From: Neurospora crassa OR74A
Taxonomy: Eukaryota; Ascomycota; Sordariomycetes; Sordariales; Sordariaceae
DNA: 64,000 nt
Assembly: GCF_000182925.2 (NCBI RefSeq)
Contig: NC_026502.1
Location: 2,914,001 to 2,978,000 of the forward strand
Direction: 5' to 3'
Under the pieces are notes generated by a model, which was given only the letters and a program-made list of their open reading frames with translations, searched no databases and had not been told where the DNA came from. Shown here piece after piece: positions 12,484 through 23,840 of this stretch. Numbering within the stretch: the stretch's first letter is position 1; each line of letters starts with the position of its first letter. A program made the position numbers and the translations under genes.

Positions 12484-15400
12484 GTAGGGTTTTAGTTCAA
12501 GGAGGTCGGTTGGTCGGTCGGTTGGCATAGAAACATTACACGGGTTATAGCGCGCGGGCGGCAGAGTCCTTTTTATTGATGTTTAGCACGCACCTTGCGA
12601 TAACAAAGCTCATCTTTTTTCTTCTTGTCACTCTTTCTTCTTCATTTATTGTTCATTAGCGCGTTTCTGTTCAACGGGGTAAAAGACTCCTCTGCTTATT
12701 CATCTATTCACCATGTCTGAACGAACAGACGCACACTATACATACACTCTCCACATTGCACATATCATAACCATGACCGAAACACACAAATGTACACATC
12801 CGACCTCTTTGAAACCTGAAATTCCCTGGGAGAACAGAACTGTTTCCCAAGCCAGCCAAGACCGATCTGACCCCTTCAATCAGAAAACATTCAACAAACC
12901 TTCTGAGAATAAAAAAGATGAAACTAGAAAGAAAGGGGGAAAAAACAAAGAAAAGAGAAATTTGCGCACCAACTAAACCGTCAAGAACCAAAATGTCGGT
13001 TAGGTGAGATGCAAGTTAGATCAGGGAGGAGGGGTAGACTACCTCTATGTATGAATGAATGATTGATTGGCTTACACATGACTGGACTGATTTGAAGGGA
13101 AGCAAGCTTTCTGCTTAGAGGTACATAGTAAGTAGGTTCGGATGTTTGATTGATCGATTAATTGATTGCTCATCACTCTCCCCCATCACATTCCATTCCA
13201 ATCAATCATCACAGACGCAGCATGAGCTTTCCCCGAGTTTCAAGTCAGTCAAAGTTAACTTGACTGTCATGTCAGGCTTTTAGACAAAGGACGTTTAAAG
13301 TAGAAAAAAAAATGAAAGTTGACAAGGAAAAAAAAAAAAAAAGACGTTCGTGATGGTAGTCGCAGTTCAGGGATTGTGATGATTGATACTCATGGTTACG
13401 ACACAAAGTGTTGGTTGGTACCATGTCCAGGGACTCGGGTGGCTTAGATTAGAGGCCACTCCCTCCCTCACTGAATGAATGAATGAATGGTTCGTTCGGT
13501 GTACATTACTTGTACACCCAAGGGGCCGCGGGGGAACTGACCGACCAGACCTACAGACCCGATCTAGGGGCCAACGTGATGTGACGGGATGTATAGTGCA
13601 TGAGCAAACAAGAGGTAGTACCTAGGTCTGTAACTTGATATGCTCATCTTCAAGGGTCCGTAGATAAATAGAAAGGTACAAGTGCACAGAGTTTAGTACC
13701 AAAGAGGTGGATGAAGGAACTATTCTCTACGACTTTATACAAACACAACGGACTCGTCTTCGTATCTTTCGTATATCGTCGTATTACCGTCGGCACCTTT
13801 TCCATTAAGCAGGCAACCAACTAATCGCTAGATCACTGATATCTCTTTCCGGACAATGTGTTTTGCTTCCGCTTTTGATTCTCGTTGGACCTTTATCTTC
13901 TTATTCGTCGCTGGTGCGAAAGATTGGAGATGCTCGGGGGTGGGGGCCAACAACGTTTAGATGGGTGAAGGATGAAAAATACATTGGCGAAAACAACCAT
14001 ATTTCTTCTGCCCACGCGGCCGCCGGGGTTACATTCGATTGCTCGGACTCTTTGATTGGGGTGTATGTATGTGTCCACAAGTGTTCTCGAGTGAGTTGAC
14101 AGAGACTGGACTCTGGGTGGTGATTAGTGGTGGTAGGTAGGTAGTGTAAAATGCTCAGTCGCGTTTAAGAACCAGTCAACTGCGGGGTCATCGGATCATT
14201 GCATTCAGGACAAGGGAGGAGGACTTGGTAGGACTCGATTGCGAAGATGACGAAGGCCGCCGAACGGCCGGCCATTAACAGGGCAAGACAGGGCGGGCAT
14301 CCTTTCCATCTGAACTTTTATCCAGAGAGTACAGTGTGACGCAATCGGTCGGATTGAATGGAGGACTACAACCTATTCGTTCGGAGCTGTGAATTGTAAT
14401 GATTGTCAGTGGCCAAGGGCTGCTGCTGTATCTTAGTTGCTGTAAGTCATCCGTTAGCGCATGGCAGCGCACCAGTGAGGCGTGCCGGTTAGGGGATGCA
14501 AGGGTCGGACCGCCCGCCATTTTACTGTAAAGTGTAATAGTGTGCAGAAAGGCGGGATGCAGTCAGGTTGGTTTGCATTGTTTTCGGTCATATCCGCCTT
14601 TACTTGATTGTTGGCTTGTTGGTGACAAGTGATAGCATGGAAACCAACTGTTTGGAAAGAGTGAGAGGGCCGGTTGTTGGCCGTTCGGTTGATGCCGGTC
14701 CTCGATCGCCGGTCCCTACAGGGCTCAAGCGGCGGCGGCTGCGGCGGGGACGGGAACCTCCACATGCTCGGGAAAACCTCTCCACTCCGCGGATGAGGTG
14801 CCTTGCAGCCAAGTGGATATGTACATACACAGTATTGTAGCTCAGACGACAACTGGTGGTCTGCTGCTGCTCTTCTGATGCCATCGACAAAAGCCAAGAT
14901 AGGGTATGTAGAAGCACACATACACTACAGTACCTCTCACCACCCAACAAATCCGGTTGCCCAATCACTCCCACGGCATGAGGTCAGGTGAACTCCAAGC
15001 GAGTCGCCCTTGATGTTCCATGGTTTTGCCAAATACGACATCACCCAACTTGAGCTCGCGTTCGTCGGTCCCAACCAACTCAGCTCTGCCTGTCTGCGAA
15101 CACCCGAGCCGGGATGGCAATGCAGTGTACCGGTCCCATCCCGGAACTCAGCCTTATGATGCTGTCGAGCGAGAAACACACACCGAGAGACAAAAGGCCC
15201 AAAATGCGGCCGTGGCATTGCCATGATGCAGTCGTATCATGATATTTCCCGTCAGGAATAACAACTAAGTCTAGGCAGCTACTTTTTGTTCTCTTTTTTT
15301 CGGTTCCCCCGTACTTACTACCCGTCCTATGTCTGGTGTCTAAGCCCGGCATCGACTCACAATCATTGGCTTCTCGCAAATTTTTGGCCCCCAACGCCAA

Positions 15401-16518
15401 TGTTCACTTGTTTGAATGCGAGGGTACATCCCAAAAGTCCGAGTGTCCCAATTGCCGATACCTAGGCCATACATAGCATTTCTGTCGTCTCTCCAAAAAT
15501 GGGAAAAGGTCATGAAGAGATGATTGCGCGTTATTGTCATCTCGGGCTATCACTCTCTTTTCAAGTTTACTCGCATCTATTTCATGTGTTCTTCTAGTGT
15601 AGGGGGTCCATCATCGATCCTTTCCTGGATACAATTTCGAACTAAACTACACTGCAAAGGTACGCTAGGTATGTACTGCGGACAATTTAGTTACATCCAG
15701 CTAACCACCAATGCAACAAAGCCCTTTTTAAACTCGCCGCAGCAGCGCCCTGATTGGTCCAACAGCCGCCGTAATGAACGCATGGGGGTTGCACGGCATT
15801 TGTGCGGCACCGTGTGCCCTCTTTCAAGGTTCTTCTTGGTTTGGCTTACCACCAACCATGAACATACCATACCCGGCAGTCTGGCCATACACAGCCCAGG
15901 CGAGCGAGGGAAGGGCAGAGCAGAGCAGAGGGGATTGGGCTTCCATCAATTCCTTTCCTTTTGTCTTTCCTCGTCATCGTCGTCGGCGGCAGGGAGGCCT
16001 GGTCCCCTCCTCGGGTATACTTCTTCTTCTGTCACGCCGTCTACAGGGAACTTTGTTATCGCCCTTTCATACTGTGATGACCCTATTTCAGTGACAAATC
16101 CTAACTAGCAGTCCTAGGTATCCAAGGTCCGAAGCTATGACTAACGCGCCGACAAACAAAAGGTGACTGACCGGACCGAACCGAACCGTATAAAAGTCAG
16201 ACATGTCAAGATACGAATGCGGAGCGGCGAGCACACAACGAACGATGACAGGACCTCCCTCCCTCCCACTCTCTCAAAGCACCATGATCGTTTCGTTTCC
16301 AACAATCAAGCTCAAAGTGCTTACTGCGTACTGCCGTACGAGGGGTACGTATATTACATACCTCCCTCGATATCACCTTATACAGCATCCCACATTTTAC
16401 CGTGTTTGGTACGGTGGCTGGTATTATGGATGGGTCGCCTTATCAGCACAGGGAAGGGTTCCATCGCTGCTTCTAGAAGCTCTGCAGCTATATCGCCCGG
16501 ATAATATAGGCCAAATCA

Positions 16519-16537
16519 GGGGGGGGGGGGGGGGGGG
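16519..16537 (+). repeat. Poly-G run (19 G)
   Basis: Uninterrupted run of 19 G in non-coding DNA. Long G homopolymers are uncommon in fungal genomes and are prone to length error in sequencing. Confidence 0.9.
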
Positions 16538-16756
16538 CGGACGGCAGGCTCCATGTACACTACATACGTACATACGTCCTGTATGTATGGAACTGTGAGA
16601 TCAGGAAAGTGCATATGTACCGTGTCCTCATGTCAGAACTACTGGATCACAGGACTTCCAATGGGGCAGATGCTGGTGAGCGACATTGTCCTTTGTCGCT
16701 AGCGTTCGACAACGGAGACCTGTCCCTTCTAGTTCATTCTTGTATCACCGAAAACC

Positions 16757-16758
<2 letters not shown>

Positions 16759-16797
<39 letters not shown>
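16759..16797 (+). repeat. Poly-A run (39 A)
   Basis: Uninterrupted run of 39 A, 221 bp after the poly-G run. No retroposon body or target-site duplication could be found beside it. Confidence 0.9.
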
Positions 16798-16799
<2 letters not shown>

Positions 16800-19700
16800 T
16801 GGACGAAATGCTGCTGAGGACATCTGCATGTAATCAACGTCAGGATCGTCCCGGTAAAAAGGAGGTGCGTCGGACTGCATTGGTGCTTATGACGATCCCT
16901 CAAATTGTTGACCTGACACTGGCAGTTCCTGTTGTTCAGTTGTGCTGCTTCTTGGTGGTTACCATGTATACAGCCCTGCGGTGCTGTAGTGGTATTCCCT
17001 TTGAGGAACTGGAAAAAATCCTTTAGAAAGAGATGGGTGTGCGTGAGACGAAAATCATCCAACCAACCAGGAGCAGACCTCCCGACAAGCCGGGGAAGAT
17101 CCGGTGCTACGGCGACCACACTACACTATAAAGAGATGAAAGGCGGATGGTGCAATGAGAGCTTGAGACTGACCGACCTGCTGACGCAAATCACTCGATT
17201 GGGTCAAAAACATGCCTCAAATAGACGAGCCCATCACGGGGAGACTCCGAATTCGTACGTATCATGATGCTGACGATTGAACCCTCCATGTGTCATTGCA
17301 GTGTCTGGGTATACTATTCATCCAGTACCAGTACTTGTGATACTCCTCGTAGAGGTACCTGATACGACCTTGAAGGTATAAGAATCTCTCCGTCGGTCTC
17401 TTTGCATGGCACGCATCCACACAATAAGGACAAAATACCCTTGCTTCTCCAGGCTCCCAAAGGTGGTGTTGACGTATGTTTTAGCTTAGCTCTCACCAGA
17501 AACGACCGCACACAAAAGGACCTGTTGATTTTGTTAGCTGGAAATAAAGGGCGGATATATTCGTTTCGACCGAGGCGAAGGAGACAGCAAGTCCTCAATG
17601 TGGGGGGCCGTGGAATTTGTGATGGTGAGGATGCTGAGCCTCAATCTTTGAGAAGCGACTATGTAGCTGGAAGTTTAGCTTTGATTTGCCGTCCAATCTG
17701 TTTTCTTTTCTCCTAGCTTCCCTACAGTCGTAAAGTTTGGCAAAAAGCTGCCTAGGTATGACTTGAAAAGGATGATGATCCGAGTATCTCATCTATACTC
17801 GAAGATCGCAAGTCAAGGAACCAAGCCATGATAGCTCCATGGGCCTAGATAATCAAGTCCTTTTCACTCACTGTCTTAATCTTTGGCAGTAAAGAGGCAG
17901 GTATACTATACTTTTTGCACAGGCAACCAACTCAAGGCAAGGAAAAGTTACTTCATCTTGATATCCTTTGGTACCCAAACTCACAACCCACACTCTCACT
18001 TCTCGTCCTCGAGCCCCTTTCCCACATCGTTCCTCCCCTCAACGAAAAAATTTGAGGTGCACTTTTAATTTTACTAATGTGTTGCCTCCACGGTTGATAC
18101 GGAGGCACTGCAATTGCCGAAACAATGCCAAACACCAATCGACACCAACTAACCACCTCCATCAGTATCCATCCCTTCCCCCCTTTTCTCTCAAGTGGGT
18201 TCCGATCACTAATCATCACCGCCGTGTAGAGGAGGGAAGAGGAGTCAGTTAAAGTTCTGACGGCCACAGCAGCGGCGTCTAAAACAAGTTATAAGTACCA
18301 GCCCGGCTACCTACCTCTAGGTAAGGTACCTACTCACCTCTGACAGCCGATTTGATGCAAGTAGGAGGCGTTCGGGGAGTCGATTCAAATCCTCCGTCCT
18401 CCCTCCCTCGCCCCGATCTAGACTCAACGGCAGCAAGGGCGCGCCTACCTATCTACCTACATACACCCATCACCACGCACCCACCCTGAGTACCTCTGTG
18501 TAGATATGGAAGTAAGTCCGGGGCGAAGGATCGCAACCGCGCGGCGGGGTTTGGGAATCCTTCGGAAGTCTACCTACTTGGAATTGGGAACTTTGCTGCT
18601 GCTCCAAACCGGCGGTTAAGTAGTAATGAGCAGACAAGCGCCGCCGCCGCGATTTGATGAGCCCCGTTTTTCTTCCATCGTGACAGTCGCTGCTCGTATT
18701 CACTCATGCGCCAACAACCGCCGGTGGTGGCATACGAGAGTCGGGGTATCAAAGTCACCACCCAAAGTGGAATATGTACCTGGCAGTCAGTTGACGTTCC
18801 ATGAAGAGTGGTGGGTGACTCCCGAGTCGATGTGGGAACTTTGAGCTCTTGGATTCCAACAACTACCTACGGGACAGCCACATAAAGGTTATGCTGAGAT
18901 ACTGCATGTGTGACTGAGAGATATGAAAGTGTTGAGGATCGCCGTGGTACTCCACGGACGGTATTGAAGTGAGAGGTGGAATTAATCTATTTGCTCCCGA
19001 TCGTTGATTTCAAGCGTCTGAGATGATGAGGTTTCTCCCTTCTTGCAGCTTGTTTTGGCGCTTTCGTTTTCCCGCTACTTTGAAGGACCTGTCTTTCCAT
19101 CGGTCGTTTTTTTAATCTTCCTTTTGAATAAGACCCATGGACTGATAGATAATCGGCAAGATGGCGATCCTTCGTACTGAGCGCGGAAGTACCAACACTG
19201 ATAGTTATCGTATAATCCGAATCCGAGGAAATTCCAAGTCCGCCGATTGCTGTAGACTTGAAGCATTGCAATCACTAAGAGAAGACGGACTACCTCTATC
19301 AGCGCGGCCTGTGCACCAGTTTTTGAGCATGGAAGCGAGTGTGCGCAAAGGAAATATGAATATAGAGGCTGCTGAGGAAGTGGAAGTGACGATGAAGTTG
19401 TGGTGTTCCAGTCGTTTTTGAATGTGAAGGCCACAGTGCAATTGAACTATGAGAAAGACTGTGCGTGTGGGGGGTCCACACTCACTGCAGTCAATCCGGC
19501 ATCAGCGGGCCGGCAACAAGCGTGCCGGACCGGCAGCAGCTCACCGTAAAAGTATCACCGTACCTGACCTTGTGCCAGATCCGGATTCCCAGAAACAGCA
19601 CATCATTGATCCATCAAATCCACCGAGATCCTGTCCTGAAGCTGATCGCCACAGGCCACCGCCAGGCAACCTTGGCACGTGCTTTCTCGACTTCACAAAT

Positions 19701-20123
19701 CTATACAACAACAAGCGCAATACAAACAGCCATAATAATAGAGATACGCGGTCTAGGGGAAGACCTGAGGCTGCATACTTGAGACAAGGGAGGAGGCCCC
19801 TTTGAATACCGAAGAACAGACGAACGACTGCCCCCGCCAAGACCCAAGATAGAAGCTCCAGCGTGCAGACACATGCCAAAAGTTGACCTCGATTTCACGA
19901 CTTCTCGCTTCTCACCAAACCAAACATCGAAATAGAACATCAAACGACCATATTAAGCATCAGCCCTGTCGCACTTCTCCATCCGGACACCCGCGTCGAT
20001 TAGATATTCTGCGACATAGTAAAACCAGCAAGAACATTCATCAACGTTGCTGCTGCCCGCGCAGCCATTCGTAATTCCTTCCCTTTGTCCGTGTATCCAA
20101 GGCCGTGATACTACACGCCCACC

Positions 20124-22822
20124 ATGGAGTTCAACATCGAGTAAGAGCCAAATCCGAGATGACGCGTTCGCGTTCTTGGTCTGTAAAAAACCAGATAACT
20201 AACTTGCCGGCAAACAACAGCGATCTCCCAGTTCTGTTTCCTTACCCAAGGATATATCCAGGTATGTGAGCTCATCCACATTGGTACACCATCACAAGTG
20301 CTGACAGACCGACTACACAGAACAATATGCGTACATGGTGGACTTGAAAAGTGAGCATTCAACAAATAGCTCACACTCATCACACGTCCACTGACCACCA
20401 CCACTCCCCACAGAAACCCTCGATGCAGGCGGGAACTGTGTCCTGGAAATGCCTTCGGGCACCGGCAAGACCGTCACCCTTTTGTCACTCATCGTCGCCT
20501 ACCAGCAATACTACCCAGAGCACCGGAAGCTGATCTACTGCTCGCGAACAATGTCCGAAATCGAAAAGGCCCTCGTTGAGCTGAGAGCACTCATGAAGTT
20601 CCGAGCCGAGCGGCTGGGGCACGAAGAAGAGTTTCGCGGTCTCGGTCTGACAAGTCGAAAGAACCTGTGTCTGCATCCCTCGGTCAAGCGGGAGAAGAGC
20701 GGTGCCATTGTCGACGCGAGGTGTCGCAGCTTGACGGCCGGCTTCGTCAAGGAGAAGAGGGAAAAGGGGGAGAATGTGGAGACGTGCGTCTACCACGACA
20801 ATCTCGACCTTCTAGAACCGCATAACTTGATCCCTAACGGAATTTGGACACTGGATGGCCTGATGAGGTATGGCGAGGAAAAGAAACAGTGTCCTTATTT
20901 CACTGCCAGGAGGATGGTAGGTCTCTTCTCAACACCCCAGGATGCGGATGTAATAGCTCGAGATGCCATACATACTAACAGCTCATATGTAGATGCAACA
21001 CTGCAACGTCATCATCTACTCCTATCACTACCTCCTAGACCCCAAGATCGCCGAGCGCGTGTCCAAGGATCTATCCAAGGACTGCATCGTCGTCTTTGAC
21101 GAGGCTCACAACATCGACAACGTCTGCATCGAGTCTCTAAGTACCGACATCACCCAGGACTCACTGATGAGGGCAACCAGGGGTGCTCAGAACTTGGAGG
21201 CCAAAATCAGCGAGATGAAGGACTCTGATCAAGAGAAACTTCAGTCCGAGTACGAAAAGCTAGTCGAAGGACTCAAGGGTCTAGATGAAGGGCGACAGGA
21301 GGATGCTTTTATGGCTAACCCAACACTACCCGACGATCTGCTCAAGGAGGCTGTCCCCGGCAATATCAGGCGAGCCGAGCACTTCGTTGCCTTCCTCCGG
21401 AGATTCATCGAATACCTCAAGACCCGCATGAAGGTCCGCCAGGTCATCTCCGAAACACCACCATCCTTCCTCGCCCACCTGAAAGAATACACCTTCATCG
21501 AGAAGAAACCGCTCCGGTTCTGCGCCGAGCGTCTAACCTCGCTAGTACGGACCCTCGAGCTCACCAACATTGAAGACTACCGGCCACTCCAAGAAGTAGC
21601 CACCTTTGCAACCCTCGTCGCCACCTACGAAAAGGGCTTCCTACTGATCCTCGAGCCCTACGAATCCGACACGGCCAAGACCCCGAACCCAGTCCTGCAC
21701 TTCACCTGCCTCGACGCCGCCATCGCCATCAAGCCCGTCTTCGACCGATTCAGCTCCGTCATCATCACCTCCGGTACCATTTCCCCCCTTGAAATGTACC
21801 CCAAAATGCTCAACTTCGAAACCGTCGTGCAGGAATCCTACGCCATGACCCTCGCCCGCCGCTCTTTCCTCCCCATGATCGTCACCCGCGGCTCCGACCA
21901 GGCCTCCATCTCCACCTCCTTCCAAGTCCGCAACGAGCCCAGCGTCGTGCGCAACTACGGCAATCTCCTGACCGAGTTCGCCCGCATCACGCCCGACGGC
22001 ATGGTCGTCTTCTTTCCCTCGTACTTGTACATGGAATCCATCATCTCCATGTGGCAAGGCATGGGCATCCTCGACGAAGTGTGGAAGCACAAACTCATTC
22101 TGGTCGAAACCCCAGACGCGCAAGAAACCTCGCTAGCGCTCGAGACGTACCGCACCGCCTGTTGCAACGGCCGCGGCGCCATCTTGCTCTGCGTCGCGCG
22201 CGGTAAAGTGTCCGAAGGCATCGACTTTGACCACCAGTACGGCCGCACCGTGCTCTGTATTGGCGTGCCCTTCCAGTACACCGAGTCGCGCATCCTCAAG
22301 GCCCGCTTGGAGTTCCTGCGCGAAACGTACCGCATCCGCGAAAACGACTTTCTCTCTTTCGACGCCATGCGCCACGCCGCGCAGTGTCTGGGGCGCGTCT
22401 TGCGCGGAAAAGACGACTACGGAGTCATGGTGCTGGCGGACCGGCGCTTCATGAAGAAGCGCGCGCAGCTGCCCAAGTGGATTAACCAAGCTTTCTTGGA
22501 AGCGAACACGAATCTGAGCACGGATATGGCGGTGGGGAATGCGCGGGCGTTCTTGAAGCAGATGGCGCAGCCGTTTAGTGCCAAGGATCAGGAGGGCGTG
22601 AGTATTTGGGGAATGGAGGACCTCAAGAGGCATCAGGAGAAGATGGCGGAGGATATGATTGTGGAGCTGAAGACGGCGAGGGAGGAGGAGGAAAGGGAGA
22701 GGAAGAGGAGGGAGGAGGAGGAGAGGAGGAGGTTCGAGGAGGAGAGAGATAGGGTTAGTGATTACGAGATGGATGAGGATGATGAGGCGGAGATGATGGC
22801 GCTGGATGCGAGGATTGGTTAG
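20124..22822 (+). CDS. rad3/XPD: TFIIH DNA helicase XPD/Rad3, five exons, 806 aa
   Basis: Exons 20,124-20,140, 20,221-20,261, 20,321-20,350, 20,414-20,916 and 20,993-22,822; all GT-AG, and the frame closes exactly. The protein follows yeast Rad3 and human XPD almost end to end: a start like MEFNIDDLPVLFPY, Walker A PSGTGKT with Lys48 (the human position), four cysteines for the 4Fe-4S cluster (in RKNLC, DARC, VETC and KKQC contexts), DEAH box FDEAHN near residue 233, and late motifs GKVSEGIDF and AAQCLGRVLRGK. This is the 5'-3' helicase of TFIIH, used to open DNA in nucleotide excision repair, with a structural role in Pol II initiation. The C-terminus carries a highly charged Glu/Arg tail of about 60 residues, longer than in human XPD. 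The start codon context is good (CCACCATGG). Confidence 0.97.
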
Positions 22823-23143
22823 TTGTCACTTTGAGTGGGATAGAGTAGATGAAGTGAATGAGATTATGGTTTGTGGAGCTATGACTGTGATTGGATTGAC
22901 CTGCGGTAACTCATCACCATATCACTGTTAACCAACAATCATTGATATCAATAATCCCAAGCTAGCTCTGGTTAACAGACTACCTATCTATGCTAAACTC
23001 GCTAGACTAGCCCACCTGTTTGATTTCCATCTCTAACTATACCAAAGTTCTCAATTCCATTATTCGTCAGACTTGTTACATCCCATTACCCCAGTACTTT
23101 CGCTCCTTCTCCTCCTCCTCCTCCATCATCTGCCTTACCCTCC
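22823..23143. other. Short spacer between convergent genes
   Basis: Presumed 3' UTR of XPD followed by C/T-rich sequence that reads as the coding tail of the minus-strand small gene. No other signal seen. Confidence 0.5.
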
Positions 23144-23479
23144 CTATCCCCCTTTCACCCCCTCACCCTCCTCACCCGCCTTACTCCCATCATTACCCTT
23201 ACCCGCCTTACTGCCCTCACTCCCTTCATTCCCCTCATCTCCCCCCACCAACGCCGACACCCGCTCTTGCTGATCCTTACAATTATGACACGGTTCCTGG
23301 CCGAAAATTCTGATTTCCCTATTGGTCCACTTTAGACAGTGTTCTTTGGGAACCGAAGTGTCGTAGCGTCCGTCATCGAGGGCGGCGGCCGAGGGGCACT
23401 TGCTTTCGGATGTAAAAGTTCGAGTGACGGAGAGGCAGCAGCGAGGACAGAGGATGCGGGATATGGTGTGGGTGCACAT
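23144..23479 (-). CDS. Possible small Cys-rich protein, 111 aa
   Basis: Single open frame from ATG at 23,479. The N-terminal two thirds look protein-like, with CTH near the start, CPRC at residues 11-14, further single cysteines in KCPS and EHCLKW, and CHNC near residue 62. This C-x-H ... C-x2-C arrangement could bind zinc, as in small fungal proteins of unknown function. The last third is a low-complexity Gly/Glu/Lys/Ser tail (GSEGSKAGKG-like repeats). It is convergent with XPD and its start lies just beside a G-rich tract. There is no intron to support it and no family name I can give; it could be a chance frame in GC-skewed DNA. Confidence 0.4.
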   Translation of the reverse strand: MCTHTISRILCPRCCLSVTRTFTSESKCPSAAALDDGRYDTSVPKEHCLKWTNREIRIFGQEPCHNCKDQQERVSALVGGDEGNEGSEGSKAGKGNDGSKAGEEGEGVKGG

Positions 23480-23840
23480 TTATTGTATCTTTCTTGGAGG
23501 GAGGGAGGGAGGGAGGGGGGGAGAGATGAGAGAAGTTGCTAGCGGGACGGTTGAGGTTGGGGAATAAATGTCTCAGGTTACCTAGGGTAAAAAAAAAAAA
23601 ATATGTAGATCTAGATGCTTGGGAAACGAAAGGGAGGTAGAAGTTTTGTGATCTGGCTGATATGGTTGGTTATATAAGTACCTATATAGAGTTGGCTAAA
23701 AGGGAGGAGGTCTGGCATGAGTCATTATTATGAGTTGTGTAGGTTTGTGGTGAATGTGACAGCGTGGTATATACAAGCCAATATTATCTAGCGTCTTACA
23801 GTAGAATAAATGACTGGCAGGCAAATGGCCCCTCTCATCA
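23480..23840. other. Spacer with G-rich tract
   Basis: Contains the GGGA tract at 23,499-23,521, a short poly-A run near 23.59 kb and AT-rich sequence that is probably the 3' flank of the AT-hook gene. No coding region seen. Confidence 0.5.
23499..23521 (+). repeat. (GGGA)n tract with G-quadruplex potential
   Basis: Four GGG runs separated by single A bases, then a run of seven G. It fits the G3+N1-7 pattern on the + strand. It ends about 20 bp upstream of the start codon of the possible minus-strand small gene, so it would be C-rich in that gene's sense strand. Confidence 0.85.

Larger units (their letters stand above)
12095..20123. other. 8-kb gene-poor region
   Basis: No open frame here has a recognisable domain or a convincing splice structure on either strand. 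The part next to the zinc-finger gene (12.1-12.6 kb) is T-rich and probably 3' UTR. Further along are many homopolymer and short repeat tracts (poly-A near 13.33 kb, the poly-G and poly-A runs listed separately) and many TACCTA/TAGGTA-type words near 18.3-18.5 kb. No tRNA, 5S rRNA or transposon relic was recognised. The AT-dominated RIP signature of the left end is absent, so this is not a decayed repeat of the same kind. It may hold long UTRs, regulatory DNA or non-coding transcripts. Confidence 0.45.

Noticed and set aside
18380-18395. GATTCAAATCC, resembling a tRNA B box
   Set aside because: The flanking bases do not form a T-stem and no A box or acceptor stem is found upstream.
21641-22633. 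Two minus-strand open frames of 160-166 codons inside XPD
   Set aside because: Antisense shadows of a strongly conserved helicase exon; composition is His/Gly/Asp-skewed without motifs.
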